Assembly: GCA_027064085.1 (NCBI GenBank)
Contig: JAMOQH010000106.1
Span: 1-40,247 of the forward strand
Direction: 5' to 3'
DNA: 40,247 nucleotides
DNA from: a bacterium
GTDB taxonomy: Bacteria > UBP6 > JAFGXH01
In this document: in pieces, positions 16,712-24,221 of the stretch
How the letters are laid out: every line of letters begins with the position of its first letter
Numbering within the stretch: the first letter of the stretch is position 1
Program-made: the position numbers and the translations under genes
The notes under the pieces: model-generated
The model's input: only the letters and a program-made list of their open reading frames with translations
What the model was told of the DNA's origin: nothing
Databases searched by the model: none

Positions 16712-18919
16712 ATGAGTAGAGAAAATTTTTTTAATATATTAGAATTATCCCCAAATGAGAATAGGGAAGACATTATTACAAAGGCAATGAAAAAAAAGCA
16801 GGCTGAATGGTCTAAGCTTAGGAATCATCCTTCAAAAGGTAGAATTGCTCAAAAAAATTTATCCTTATTAAAAGAGATAAAAAAAGTAATGTTGAATAAT
16901 GATTTAAGAGCAAAAGAAGCACAAGCTTTATTAAAAGAAACTCAAAGAGATCAGCATAAGTTAGAAGCTGAATTAAATAAACAAATAGAATTATTATCAT
17001 CAAAAGGAAAGATATATAAGTCAGAATTTAAAAAATTAAAAGAAAAATTTTCTTCATTTAAAAATATTGAAAATAGAATTAAAGTTAAGATAGTAAATGA
17101 TACTCAAACTAGTACATTAAAATCACAAACTCAAAATTCAAATGAGAGTTTCTTACCTACTTTAGAGCGTTCTACTTTACAAAAAATAAATGCTTCTTTA
17201 AAGATTTTAGGTAAAAGAGATTTATATCATTTTCTAGGAGTAAGCAGTTCTCTATCTCTAGTAGAGTTAAAAAAAGTTATTGAAAAGAAATACTTACAAA
17301 ATAATAAATCTGCATCTAAAACAGCAGAAGTAACATCAACTTCTGAACTTCTAGGCATGCTTAAATCAATTATTCATGATAAAAGCAGAAAGCAACTCTA
17401 TGACAATCATATTATATTAACTAAACTAAAAAAACTTGATGAATTAATGGAGATATCAGGAAAAAATGGTGTTATAGAAAAGGAAGAATATTTATTTATT
17501 TATGAAGAAGGAAAGCTAAGTGATTTACCAGAAGATGTTATAAAAGAATATATAGATTTTTTTGCTAAAAATAGGAGTATAAAGCTAGAAATTCCTGATT
17601 TCAGTAAGCCTATTAAATTTAGAAGGAAAGAAAATAATGAAGAGCAGTTATTTAATTTAATTAGAAGTAATGAGCCTCGAGACATAGAGGATTTACTAAA
17701 AAATAATTCAAATATTAATATTAATCAAAAAAATAAACATGGTTCAACGCCATTAATACTTGCAACATATTCTGGATATTTAAAAATCGTAAAAATATTA
17801 ATAGAAAATGGAGCAGATATAAATTTAACAAGTAATGACAACACAACGCCATTAATTTGGGCGACTGTTGGTAATCACATTGCAATAGTAAGATATTTAC
17901 TTAATAATAATGCTGATATTGATGCAAAAGATAAACATGGTTTTACTGCATTAATGTGGGCTGCATCAAAAAATAATGAAAGTCTTGTAAAGATTTTTTT
18001 ACAATATGGTGCAGATACTCAAGTTAAAAATTACAACTCTGAAACAGCTTATGAATTAGCTAAAAAGGCAGGAAATATTAGATTATTCTATATAATCAAA
18101 GACCACAAAGGAAATGATAAAATAAATTTAAAGGAAAATATCATTAAAGCGGTGAATAACAATGATTTAATATATTTAAGTAAGCAGTATGGTGTTAAAT
18201 TTAATGAAATTACAGATAAAGATGGTAATAATATACTCCATCTTGCAATCCAAAAGAAAAAAAGAGATATCATTGATTGGATATTAACCAATAGAAAAAT
18301 AAATGTAAATTCACAAAATAACCAAGGGAATACTCCATTAATTGAAGCTATTTTAAATGATGATGGCATAACGGTTTCAAATTTACTAAAAGAAAGAAGC
18401 TTAGATATAAATAAACAAGATAATAATGGTTATACTGGATTGATACATGCGGTAAATAGAGAGAATGAGTATCTAATTAAAACACTCTTAAATCATAATG
18501 CTAAAATGGAAATAGAAGACAATAATGGTAACAGAGCATTAACAATTGCCGTATGGCAAAATAAAAGAAGTTTAGTTGGGCTTCTAATTGACAATGGAGC
18601 CAAAACAGATATAAAAACGAATAGTGGAAAATCATTATTAGATTTGGCAGAAGAAAGAAATAATAAATCAATGATTGATTATTTATTAATGTATATTACC
18701 CCCCGTATGGACGAGGCGGTGACGCATCCTGCGGAGAATTCAAAATCCCATTCTACTGGAAATACAAAAAAAACCACAAATAAGAAGGGAAAATTTACTT
18801 CTTCTAAAATGAATAAAGAAGAAAGTATTCAAGCTATTAAAGAGCAAAATGGGACTGCTTCTAAAAAGGCTGAAAAGGAAAAGAAGAAAGATAAGAAACC
18901 ATGGTGGAAATTTTGGTAA
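16712..18919 (+). CDS. J-domain-like and ankyrin repeat protein
   Basis: A 735-residue cytoplasmic scaffold-like protein. Residues 1-75 (FFNILELSPNENREDIITKA) and 168-235 (DLYHFLGVSSS to SRKQLYDN) both have the frame of a J domain, including the closing RxxxYD in the second, but neither has an intact HPD motif (the first has HPS), so Hsp70 stimulation is doubtful. A helical stretch links them. Residues 310-660 carry about nine or ten ankyrin repeats (HGSTPLILATYSGYLKIVKI; GNTPLIEAI; GYTGLIHAV), with one weaker joint near 465. The tail is Lys/Ser rich and ends KKPWWKFW. The short linker at residues 662-675 is encoded by an unusually GC-rich patch (18697-18738). It follows the kinase by one base and precedes the cyclase-like gene by 15. 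Confidence 0.75.
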   Translation: MSRENFFNILELSPNENREDIITKAMKKKQAEWSKLRNHPSKGRIAQKNLSLLKEIKKVMLNNDLRAKEAQALLKETQRDQHKLEAELNKQIELLSSKGKIYKSEFKKLKEKFSSFKNIENRIKVKIVNDTQTSTLKSQTQNSNESFLPTLERSTLQKINASLKILGKRDLYHFLGVSSSLSLVELKKVIEKKYLQNNKSASKTAEVTSTSELLGMLKSIIHDKSRKQLYDNHIILTKLKKLDELMEISGKNGVIEKEEYLFIYEEGKLSDLPEDVIKEYIDFFAKNRSIKLEIPDFSKPIKFRRKENNEEQLFNLIRSNEPRDIEDLLKNNSNININQKNKHGSTPLILATYSGYLKIVKILIENGADINLTSNDNTTPLIWATVGNHIAIVRYLLNNNADIDAKDKHGFTALMWAASKNNESLVKIFLQYGADTQVKNYNSETAYELAKKAGNIRLFYIIKDHKGNDKINLKENIIKAVNNNDLIYLSKQYGVKFNEITDKDGNNILHLAIQKKKRDIIDWILTNRKINVNSQNNQGNTPLIEAILNDDGITVSNLLKERSLDINKQDNNGYTGLIHAVNRENEYLIKTLLNHNAKMEIEDNNGNRALTIAVWQNKRSLVGLLIDNGAKTDIKTNSGKSLLDLAEERNNKSMIDYLLMYITPRMDEAVTHPAENSKSHSTGNTKKTTNKKGKFTSSKMNKEESIQAIKEQNGTASKKAEKEKKKDKKPWWKFW

Positions 18920-18934
18920 TTTTAAGAGGATGTA

Positions 18935-19528
18935 ATGGCTCAAGAAAGAGGAATTAAAAAAGAAGTTGCTTTATTACAAATTTCAATAAAAAATATTGCA
19001 TATTTAGAAAATAATTTATCATCAGCCGAAATAATAGACCTTATGAATAAAGTTTATGTAAAAATTAAAACTATTCTAAAGGGCAAAGATGCTTATCTTT
19101 ATAAATTCATAGGAGGTGATTTTTTTATTATTATGGATAATTTAAAAAATGATAAAATAAAATTAGAAAATACTTTTTATTTAACCAAGGAAATTTTTGA
19201 TAAATTAAAAAAGCACAATGATTTCTTAAAACAAAATCATATTCCTGAAATTAAATGCTCTATGGTTCTTGATTATGGTAATGTCTCTATGGGAAAAGTT
19301 AAATTTGAAGATGCTTCAGTTCCTATTATACTAGGGACTCCATTTAAAAATACTCAAAGAGCCATAAGTTTAAACGAAAAAAAGGATATTACTCCATTAC
19401 TTTTAACAGAGAATATATATAATAAAATTCAACATATTCTTACCGAATATATGATTTCGGTTATGGGATACATGAAAATAGATGATAAAGATTTGTATTT
19501 ATATGGATCTTATAGATTTAATAAATAA
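18935..19528 (+). CDS. degenerate class III cyclase homology domain protein
   Basis: A 197-residue single-domain protein. The frame of a class III nucleotidyl cyclase is visible: VALLQISIKNIAYLENNLS (normally FxDIxGFT), LYKFIGGDFFIIM (normally KxxGDxxLA), LDYGNVSMGKV (GIHxGxVxxG) and IILGTPFKNTQRAISL (xxGxxVNxAARL). The first metal-binding Asp is missing and the second is displaced (GGD in place of GD), so catalysis is unlikely and it may sense or bind a nucleotide or a partner. AAGAGG precedes the ATG. It is the last gene of the plus-strand cluster and converges on the Ser/Thr kinase gene, with a palindrome across its stop. Confidence 0.65.
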   Translation: MAQERGIKKEVALLQISIKNIAYLENNLSSAEIIDLMNKVYVKIKTILKGKDAYLYKFIGGDFFIIMDNLKNDKIKLENTFYLTKEIFDKLKKHNDFLKQNHIPEIKCSMVLDYGNVSMGKVKFEDASVPIILGTPFKNTQRAISLNEKKDITPLLLTENIYNKIQHILTEYMISVMGYMKIDDKDLYLYGSYRFNK

Positions 19529-19546
19529 TTTTAAAATTATTTATTA
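19519..19546. terminator. 28-bp perfect palindrome between convergent genes
   Basis: The sequence 19519-19532 is the exact reverse complement of 19533-19546. It spans the stop of the cyclase-like gene (19526-19528) and ends 4 bases before the last codons of the kinase gene. It is entirely A/T (core AATTTTAAAATT). It could serve as a bidirectional terminator or RNA 3' end for both convergent transcripts, though an all-AT stem is weak. Confidence 0.4.
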
Positions 19547-19550
19547 TTAA

Positions 19551-21017
19551 TTACTCGGAATACATTTCTTTCATATATGATTCTGTAAATTTTTTGTAGG
19601 CAAAACTTTCATTGATGTCTTCTTTATATTTATTAAATTTTTCAAAATTAATTTTGTTATTTCCAATTTCTTTTTTAACGAACTTATTTAATTCATCAAT
19701 GAATTCATCACCCAAATCATGTTTTTGTGCCCACGAAAGCAATACTGAAAATGTTAATTCCCTATTATAATTTTTATCCACTTTCTTAAGAAGAAGTTTT
19801 AAAAAATTAGCAGCTCTTTTTTTATACCAAGAACCCGTTAATAACATAAAAACAACAACAAATGCAATAGCCCAAGCAATTCCCCAATACCATGTTTGAT
19901 AATACCAACCTGCCCCTAGTGCTCCTAGCATTGCAAAGCCTAAAACTGTATCTAAATTTCCTTTCCATTGTTTATAGTTATTCTCATCTGAAATACTTGT
20001 AAATTCTCTATCAATTCGTTTAAATTCTTCTTTTAACATATTGGTGATATCATTAGAGTCATTAGACATATTGTTTTTGGGATTATTACTTATATTTCTT
20101 TTAGATGTATAATTAATGTTATTTTTATTAATTATATTCTCTATTTCACTTAAAGAAGATATCCTTTCTTGAGGGTTAAGATCTAATAATCGTTCTAATA
20201 AATACATTAATTTATTACTTGCATATACATTTTCTTTCCAATTTAATTCTAAATTGTTTTCAATCATATCCTCAGGTTCTTTTCTCGATAATAATACTAA
20301 TGCAATTACTCCTAATGAGTAAAAATCACTTGCAAAAGTGGCCTCTCCTTTTAGTTGTTCTGGAGCCATGAAGCCATAAGTACCAGAAATTGTTGCATTT
20401 TTGTTCATATTTATGTTTTTAACGCTTCCAAAATCAATAATAGCGAGGGAGCCATCTGATTTTCTCATAATATTTGATAATTTTATATCCCTATGGATAA
20501 CAGGTGGCCTCAAAGAGTGTAAATAGTTTAATATTTTTGCTATTTCTAATATTAGCTCAATTACTTCATCTTCAGTATATCTTTTTTGCTCAAATTCTTC
20601 TCTTAGGGTAATACCATCTATGTATTCCATAACTATATAAGATTTTGCATTTCTTCCTATTCCTAATTCAAATTCTTCAATAAATTTAGGTATAGATTTA
20701 TAATTTAATTGAGATAAAATTTCTGATTCGCGTTTAAACAATTCTTCATTTTTCCACTTTTCAAGAGTTCGTAATGATAATTCTTTAATTACAAGTTTTT
20801 CATTATTTGCAGAAAGTTTAACTGTTCTTTTTAACTCATCTCCTTTAAGTTCATTGTTATTAGCTTTTTGAGCCAAATATGTGATTCCTATATTTTCGCC
20901 TAGTATCTTTAATAAATAGTATTTATTATTTAATTTTAAGTTACTAGTGCATTGTTCACATGTTAAGTTATAAGGACTATTTTCACTACCACAATCAGGA
21001 CAAATTACATTATTCAT
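19551..21017 (-). CDS. Ser/Thr protein kinase with zinc ribbon and membrane anchor
   Basis: A 488-residue kinase of the Hanks (PknB-like) type. Residues 6-23 form a zinc ribbon (CPDC and CEQC). The kinase domain runs from about 32 to 290: Lys78 (VIKEL), IHRDIKLSN with catalytic Asp177, IDFGSVK with Asp195, FMAPEQ. After a linker, residues 358-395 form two tightly spaced TM segments (VLGFAMLGALGAGWYY, IAWAIAFVVVFMLL), and a charged 90-residue tail follows. The glycine loop is weak (ILGENIGITYLAQ). It should sit on the inner face of the membrane and phosphorylate Ser/Thr on unknown partners. I start it at ATG 21017 because AAGGAAG precedes it; an earlier frame start has none. The convergent J/ankyrin and cyclase-like genes are the obvious candidate partners. 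Confidence 0.87.
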   Translation of the reverse strand: MNNVICPDCGSENSPYNLTCEQCTSNLKLNNKYYLLKILGENIGITYLAQKANNNELKGDELKRTVKLSANNEKLVIKELSLRTLEKWKNEELFKRESEILSQLNYKSIPKFIEEFELGIGRNAKSYIVMEYIDGITLREEFEQKRYTEDEVIELILEIAKILNYLHSLRPPVIHRDIKLSNIMRKSDGSLAIIDFGSVKNINMNKNATISGTYGFMAPEQLKGEATFASDFYSLGVIALVLLSRKEPEDMIENNLELNWKENVYASNKLMYLLERLLDLNPQERISSLSEIENIINKNNINYTSKRNISNNPKNNMSNDSNDITNMLKEEFKRIDREFTSISDENNYKQWKGNLDTVLGFAMLGALGAGWYYQTWYWGIAWAIAFVVVFMLLTGSWYKKRAANFLKLLLKKVDKNYNRELTFSVLLSWAQKHDLGDEFIDELNKFVKKEIGNNKINFEKFNKYKEDINESFAYKKFTESYMKEMYSE

Positions 21018-21042
21018 AACTTCCTTTAAAAGTTCTAATATA

Positions 21043-21071
21043 AGAATACAATAATTATAATATATTTTCAA
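21043..21071 (-). promoter_or_regulatory. promoter for the Ser/Thr kinase
   Basis: Minus-strand TTGAAA (21071-21066), 17-base spacer, TATTCT (21048-21043). It lies about 26 bases before the ATG at 21017, which supports that start over an earlier one at 21098 that would lie upstream of the promoter. Confidence 0.5.
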
Positions 21072-21159
21072 TTTTTTAGTATAATTTTCTCCACCCACTA
21101 CTATGGGGTATTTATTTGTATAAAATAAGCTTTATTTATTATAATTTATTTAGTGCTAA

Positions 21160-21786
21160 TCAATTTTTTAAGAATATTTCAATAAATTTTAACAAATCTT
21201 CTATTTTAGAATGATAGACTTTTTTTATTTGTTCAAAATCAATTTCACCAAAATCAGTTATAATTCTGAAAAAAACGCCATTAATTTTATTTATTTTTAA
21301 TAAATATGCTATTTCTGAGCTTTCCATATCAAAACAAATTTTTAAGTTTATTAAACTTTTATTTGGTTTTTCAATATCATTAACACTAACAGATTCAAAT
21401 ATTTCTAATTTCGGTAAATTATTAAACTTTTTTACCCATTTAGGAATTTTTGTATTTATAGAAAAGTATTTATTTAAAATATCATTTTTATAACTAAAAC
21501 TATTTAGAATTACTAGTTTACCAAGATTGTAATTGTAAGAACCTGCACTTCCAAACATTAAAACATCATCTATATTAAATCTATCAATAACTCTTTGTAA
21601 AGAAGGCATTGCCATTGTTTGAGTTATTCCCAAAAAAGCAAAATAGAATTCTTTATTAAACAATTCAAGTATATATAATTTAGACTGTTGTTTTTTGTCT
21701 TTAAAGATTATCTCTTCTTTTAATATTTTTGCTTTTTTAAGCAAAAATTCAGCTTCAAAATAATTAAAAGTTATTAATAATTTCAT
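21160..21786 (-). CDS. nucleoside phosphorylase/nucleosidase-like protein
   Basis: A 208-residue cytoplasmic protein of the PNP/UDP phosphorylase superfamily, which cleaves the glycosidic bond of nucleosides (MTA/SAH nucleosidase, futalosine hydrolase, purine phosphorylases). Visible landmarks are VLMFGSAGSYNYNLGKLVIL (75-94), FDMESSEIAYLL (152-163, ribose-binding DMES) and IITDFGEID with Asp178 at the place of the catalytic acid. The N-terminal half is divergent. Members are usually 220-240 residues, so it is a little short. It overlaps the upstream TldD-like gene by ATGA, so it is co-translated with that pair. A role in handling a modified nucleoside or peptide-nucleoside product is possible but unproven. 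Which nucleoside is used cannot be judged here. Confidence 0.7.
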   Translation of the reverse strand: MKLLITFNYFEAEFLLKKAKILKEEIIFKDKKQQSKLYILELFNKEFYFAFLGITQTMAMPSLQRVIDRFNIDDVLMFGSAGSYNYNLGKLVILNSFSYKNDILNKYFSINTKIPKWVKKFNNLPKLEIFESVSVNDIEKPNKSLINLKICFDMESSEIAYLLKINKINGVFFRIITDFGEIDFEQIKKVYHSKIEDLLKFIEIFLKN

Positions 21787-23090
21787 GATAAACTTATTAA
21801 TATTTCGGGGGCAATCATGCCTAACTCTTCTTGTTCTTCTGTAAGCTCAACAACACTCATAAAAAGCTCTTGTAAGCTAATATTTAACTCTAAACTTTTA
21901 ATTTTCTTGTTGATTTTACCTTTTTTATAGATATAAGATGAGTTTTTAGCGTTTATTTTAAATTTTTGATTTAAGCTTTTAATATCTTGTAGTATATTTA
22001 AATTATCAATATATATAATATTACTATTATTATTTAAAATTGACTCTAGTTTAATATTACTACCTTTTAAATATAAAGAAAGAATTCTTGAATTTTTTGT
22101 GTCTAAAAATGTATCACCAGTTAATGGTATTTTATATTTTATTGATTCATAGTATGAAGCAGTTAATTCTCTTAATTTTCCATTTCTTATTATATTGACT
22201 ATAGTTTTTTCTTCTCCAATTTCATCAAAAGGAGCAATAGCTAATAATGGATGATATGGTGTTGATTGTATATTAATTTTATGTGAAAAAATCTTTTTAT
22301 TAAGATTATTTCTAAATATGTTAAATTCATTTTCAAAATAATCAGTTGATGAAAAATTATTTTTAATTTTATGCAATATTTTCGCTATAGATAATGATGA
22401 AAAGATAATTTTATCATTGTTGATGGTATAATTTTTTAATGTTTTTAAATTTAATTTTTCTTGTATATCATTATTTTTTTGTTCTAAATAATTTTTAATT
22501 TCTTTTATATTATTAAAAATTTTATTTATAGTTATAATATTATCATTTTTTTTAATTTCTAAATTTAAAACTATTTTATTTTGTTTATGATGGGCATTTA
22601 TCCCTTTGGAATTAACAATTGAAATAATAGGATAAGCATTATTAAATGGTGAAATTCGTCCTTTTTTAATATAAATTCTTCCATTTATAATACATTTTTT
22701 ACTTAAAAAATCAAAAATGTATTTAGAGATAGTGTCTAAGAGTAATAAATTATTATATTCATCAAAATTTATTTCAAGAGTATTATTATCTCTGTAGTTA
22801 ATGGGTTTTAAAAATGGATATTTTATGAGATTATGATTTTTTATGTTTTGGTTTAATTTTATTATATCAAATAAATCATCTTTAAAAGTGGAGTTAAAAC
22901 TAAAATAGTTTTTTTTATATTCTCCCCTTACAGACAAGTAATAGTCATTTTTAGTTGATGAATTTATTATAATATTGTCTTTAATTTCTACAAAATGATA
23001 CTCACCGCCTCTTAATGCAAATTCTAGATTTTTAATTCTTCTTAATCTTTTATGATTTTTATTGAAAATGTTTTCTAATTTATTATTCAT
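21783..23090 (-). CDS. TldD/PmbA-family protein without metal motif (second of a pair)
   Basis: About 435 residues. The C-terminal half has the frame of the TldD/PmbA (TldE) family: FDEIGEEKTIVNIIRNGKLR resembles FDDEGxxTxxTxLIxxGxL, followed by an ASYYESIKYKIPLTG segment, then a strand-rich end with a GKI turn and a closing APEI. The HExxxH zinc motif of active TldD proteases is absent, so alone it would be a TldE-type partner. TldD/TldE heterodimers process peptides and antitoxins in the cytoplasm in E. coli (family knowledge). I start it at ATG 23090, which overlaps the end of the upstream gene by 8 bases; TTG at 23102 is the alternative. It is co-transcribed with the gene at 24216 and the nucleosidase-like gene. 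Codons are very AT-rich and the N-terminus is divergent. Confidence 0.65.
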   Translation of the reverse strand: MNNKLENIFNKNHKRLRRIKNLEFALRGGEYHFVEIKDNIIINSSTKNDYYLSVRGEYKKNYFSFNSTFKDDLFDIIKLNQNIKNHNLIKYPFLKPINYRDNNTLEINFDEYNNLLLLDTISKYIFDFLSKKCIINGRIYIKKGRISPFNNAYPIISIVNSKGINAHHKQNKIVLNLEIKKNDNIITINKIFNNIKEIKNYLEQKNNDIQEKLNLKTLKNYTINNDKIIFSSLSIAKILHKIKNNFSSTDYFENEFNIFRNNLNKKIFSHKINIQSTPYHPLLAIAPFDEIGEEKTIVNIIRNGKLRELTASYYESIKYKIPLTGDTFLDTKNSRILSLYLKGSNIKLESILNNNSNIIYIDNLNILQDIKSLNQKFKINAKNSSYIYKKGKINKKIKSLELNISLQELFMSVVELTEEQEELGMIAPEILISLS

Positions 23091-24216
23091 AGTTTTTACC
23101 AATATAAATATATGGAGCCTTGACTGATGAATTTTCTAAACCTATAACTTTTGTTATTGCTGTAAAGTTTTCTATTTTTTCTAATTCTCCAAGGGGAATA
23201 TTTATTGTTTTAATCATATATCCTTGATTTTTTTCTTTACTAAATAAAGATAAATCACAATTAATGACAAGTTTTCCATAGGATATTTTAATAGAGTCAA
23301 AATCATTAACTAATAAGTAGTTATTTTCTAAATTACTAATTTTAAAATCACCTTTTGGGGTTTCTAAATCGGGCTGTTTTATTATGAATTTGTGCTTATT
23401 GAAATCATAAAAATAACCACTAGAATTATCATTTTGAAAAATATTTCCACCACTCAATCCTTTGTATTTAGAGCTTACCCTAAAAGTACCTTCATCATCA
23501 TATAAATTAGCCTGAACTCCTTTGTAAAGATATGGATTAATATTTAATTCTAGTGCTTTAAAATCTAAATTATTATTAAATAAAAATAATGATATTTTTG
23601 CAACAACTCTTGGCGATAATATTAAATCATAAGTTCCCGAAAGAAGTTTAAATTTTTTATTATTGATTTCAGGAAATTTTATATCATTAATATTATTAAT
23701 TTTGTAATGTTCAAAATAATTTCTATGCTTTATTTTAATGTTAAATTTTACTGTTAAAAAGTCTTGTTCTATAATAGAACCGATATTTGAAACAATTATT
23801 TTGGAGTTCTTTTTTATTGTAAAATCTAAAAACTTGGGTCCATATTTATTTTTAAAGGTTTTAAGTTTATAATTGATTTTTTGAATATTTTTATAGTTTA
23901 AATCTTCTGTTTTTTTACTAAATGTATGAATATATGGATAATAAACCCTGATTTTATCAGAAGGTAAAATAGTTGCAACTCTTGAGTTTAATATCGCTAA
24001 ATCAAAAGCTTCTTTAATATTTTTAATTGGAGTCGTTGTAAAAAAATTACCCAAATTATTTTTTTCAATAACTCTAATACGACTATAAAAATTGTTTTTA
24101 TAACCTAAATTATTATTGTATGAGCATTCTTTTAAGGATAAAAAATCAGAGTAATAAAAAGAAAGCCCCGCATAAAGCGAGGCTATTTCTTTTATTAAAT
24201 TGTGTTGAGTTGTCAA
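23083..24216 (-). CDS. TldD/PmbA-family protein without metal motif (first of a pair)
   Basis: A 377-residue protein of the TldD/PmbA family. Visible are an N-terminal RIRVIEKNNLGNFFTTTPIK segment (family: GxxxRVxxxGxxGFAxT), GTYDLILSPRVVAKISLFL (the place where TldD carries HExxxH; here no His or Glu pair), YDDEGTF, and a C-terminal VKAPYIYIG. It therefore lacks the zinc motif, like its partner at 21783. The apparent start is TTG at 24216, 5 bases after the rpsA stop, with only AGGT upstream. A strong terminator hairpin lies in codons 11-20 (see 24150-24184), so expression depends on whether ribosomes cover it. The start is uncertain, but the N-terminal segment fits the family, so I keep it. 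It overlaps the next gene. Confidence 0.62.
   Translation of the reverse strand: MTTQHNLIKEIASLYAGLSFYYSDFLSLKECSYNNNLGYKNNFYSRIRVIEKNNLGNFFTTTPIKNIKEAFDLAILNSRVATILPSDKIRVYYPYIHTFSKKTEDLNYKNIQKINYKLKTFKNKYGPKFLDFTIKKNSKIIVSNIGSIIEQDFLTVKFNIKIKHRNYFEHYKINNINDIKFPEINNKKFKLLSGTYDLILSPRVVAKISLFLFNNNLDFKALELNINPYLYKGVQANLYDDEGTFRVSSKYKGLSGGNIFQNDNSSGYFYDFNKHKFIIKQPDLETPKGDFKISNLENNYLLVNDFDSIKISYGKLVINCDLSLFSKEKNQGYMIKTINIPLGELEKIENFTAITKVIGLENSSVKAPYIYIGKNYE
24150..24184 (-). terminator. rho-independent terminator inside the TldD-like coding region
   Basis: On the minus strand AGCCTCGC (24184-24177), loop TTTAT, GCGGGGCT (24171-24164), then TTCTTTTT. The stem is 8 bp with one G-U pair, very GC-rich for this genome, and a U-tract follows. 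It lies about 40 nt past the rpsA stop codon and would naturally end rpsA mRNA, yet it also encodes residues 11-20 of the next gene (IASLYAGLSF). Confidence 0.72.
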
Positions 24217-24221
24217 TTTAC

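Noticed and set aside
16818-18943. Several minus-strand frames opposite the J/ankyrin gene
   Set aside because: They have Leu/Ile/Phe-rich translations typical of the reverse strand of Lys/Asn-rich genes and no ribosome sites.
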